DNA from: a virus
Direction: 5' to 3' (one strand)
IMG/VR virus record: IMGVR_UViG_3300032286_001304
Location: 1-64,000 of that record
Length of the DNA: 64,000 nucleotides
Part shown: piece by piece, positions 63,231-64,000 of the stretch
Layout: each line of letters starts with the position of its first letter
How positions within the stretch are numbered: position 1 is the stretch's first letter
Notes under the pieces: generated by a model
Database searches by the model: none
Told to the model about the DNA's origin: nothing
What the model saw: only the letters and a program-made list of their open reading frames with translations
Made by a program: the position numbers and the translations under genes

Positions 63231-64000
63231 ACTTTTAATTCAAATGTTCCATTTCCAATAAATTTCGTTAAGCTATCATATCCCGAATAAGAGACGGCGC
63301 TTGATATACCTCCCCATAAATCATTCACCAACTCCTCAAGGGAAAAAATTTCTTGCTCTACGGATAAAACTTTGCCCTCGGAATGTCTTTTAACTTCCCC
63401 CTTCTGTTTTATTTGTTGATACTTGCTGGCCCCACCCCAAAACTTAAATTCTCCATCAATTATATTTTGAGCCTCTTTTGCATTCTTCCAATAGCCTCCT
63501 AACATCACGTAATCGGCCCCAGCCCCAAAAGCCTTGGCCGCATCTCCGGGAGAACGAACGCCGCCATCAGCACAAATTATCTGATCATCGGCATATCGCC
63601 CCTCTCGACACTCAATAATCTCGGTTATTTGCCCACGGTTTACGCCAGTCATTTTAGAGGTATCGCACCCGCTGCCAGAAGCTATGCCTATGCGGCAAAA
63701 TACATCCCGATAAAGATTTAATCCTTTGGAAGTATGAATGTTACCTACCATTACGATATAACCTTTATGTAAAAGTTCATTTGTGAATCGAACCACATTA
63801 TCTAAGTATCCGTTCGCAACATCAACTAAAACATGATTGTGTTGAAGTTTTTTAACTCTATCCCAGTCATTTAACCCAACGGAAACCCAGCATCTATCAA
63901 CACGACTATATCGAGAGCGAATTTCATTAAGAATATCCAATTGTGATTCTACCGTATCAAATCTATGAAGACAAATAGTTAATCCAAGTCGATAAGCTTC
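63227..64000 (-). CDS. IMP dehydrogenase/GMP reductase family enzyme (5' end outside window)
   Basis: The open frame continues to the right window edge, so this is a partial gene; the TTG at 63940 is not the start, since EAYRLGLTICLHRFD upstream still matches the family. Visible features: SGSGCDTSKMTGVNRGQ (catalytic Cys loop, as in GuaC), CADGGVRSPGDAAKAFGAGADYVMLGG (phosphate-binding barrel), then the KRHSEGKV and GGISSAVSYSGY segments. GMP reductase (GMP to IMP) or IMP dehydrogenase; the Cys loop context favours GuaC. CBS domains are not seen. Confidence 0.82.
   Translation of the reverse strand, partial: EAYRLGLTICLHRFDTVESQLDILNEIRSRYSRVDRCWVSVGLNDWDRVKKLQHNHVLVDVANGYLDNVVRFTNELLHKGYIVMVGNIHTSKGLNLYRDVFCRIGIASGSGCDTSKMTGVNRGQITEIIECREGRYADDQIICADGGVRSPGDAAKAFGAGADYVMLGGYWKNAKEAQNIIDGEFKFWGGASKYQQIKQKGEVKRHSEGKVLSVEQEIFSLEELVNDLWGGISSAVSYSGYDSLTKFIGNGTFELKV

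Noticed and set aside
1-64000. CRISPR array
   Set aside because: No series of regularly spaced direct repeats is visible; the recurring AATTTTTGTTCTTT element is irregularly spaced and separates structured RNAs.

Overview
The window looks like one contiguous piece of a large, AT-rich tailed-bacteriophage genome. Nearly all genes lie on the minus strand, are short and tightly packed, and are often joined by ATGA stop/start overlaps. The gene set is viral: rIIA/rIIB-like proteins, a Pol III-type replisome, RecA, ribonucleotide reductase, dUTPase, dNMP kinase, ThyX, DNA methyltransferases, RNA-repair enzymes, tRNAs and many free-standing homing endonucleases. There are no rRNA genes, ribosomal-protein genes or IS elements. 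No structural genes are visible, so this is the early/middle metabolism and replication part of the genome. Genes for ADP-heptose-type sugar synthesis point to a Gram-negative host, but the host cannot be named. Start codons mostly lack a Shine-Dalgarno sequence, and several sigma70-like promoters (TTGAC-N16/17-TATAGT-like) place the predicted transcription start within about 0-20 nt of the ATG, so many mRNAs may be leaderless or nearly so.

Layout. 1-3.0 kb: small unknown genes, a DUF2786-like protein and a C39-like peptidase; one gene is strikingly GC-rich. 3.0-5.6 kb: an RNA region with four intact tRNAs (Arg-UCU, Leu-CAA, CAU, Gly-UCC), a chimeric tRNA remnant, an HNH endonuclease gene running into a tRNA, and several candidate structured small RNAs separated by a recurring U-rich element. 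5.6-15.2 kb: small unknown genes, thioredoxin, rIIB, rIIA, a deoxyribosyltransferase-like protein and dNMP kinase. 15.2-26.5 kb: unknown genes, two tandem phosphoesterases, a DNA methyltransferase, a macrodomain-like protein, a nucleotidyltransferase, a YopX-like protein and a phosphatase-like protein lacking its catalytic arginine.

26.5-33.6 kb is an endonuclease hotspot around RNA repair: two LAGLIDADG genes, a polynucleotide kinase, and an RNA ligase broken into two genes exactly at the catalytic motif KLHG/TSG. The two halves carry split-intein halves, with a Vsr-like homing endonuclease gene between them. This fractured gene is the most striking object in the window; trans-splicing is predicted to restore the ligase. 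33.8-40 kb: HldD- and HldE-like sugar nucleotide genes, a cupin, a HAD phosphatase, NrdA and NrdB. 40-46 kb: dUTPase, Dam-like methylase, and a DNA polymerase III alpha subunit split so that a degenerate PHP domain, a DEDDh exonuclease and the polymerase are three consecutive genes. 47-57 kb: a BLES03-like protein, DnaG-like primase, DnaB-like helicase, a phosphoesterase, a nuclease-like protein, RecA, an HldE-type kinase and a RecB/Cas4-like exonuclease. 57-64 kb: two GIY-YIG endonucleases, a SLOG protein, ThyX, a GDP-mannose-dehydratase-like enzyme and an IMPDH/GMP-reductase-like gene that runs off the window.

How it fits together: nucleotide supply (NrdAB, ThyX, dUTPase, dNMP kinase, deoxyribosyltransferase-like, GuaC-like) feeds a phage replisome (DnaE parts, exonuclease, primase, helicase, RecA, exonuclease); phage tRNAs plus kinase and ligase can counter host tRNA cleavage; methyltransferases and sugar-nucleotide enzymes may modify DNA or cell surface. 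All readings are by eye, without database searches or folding calculations.
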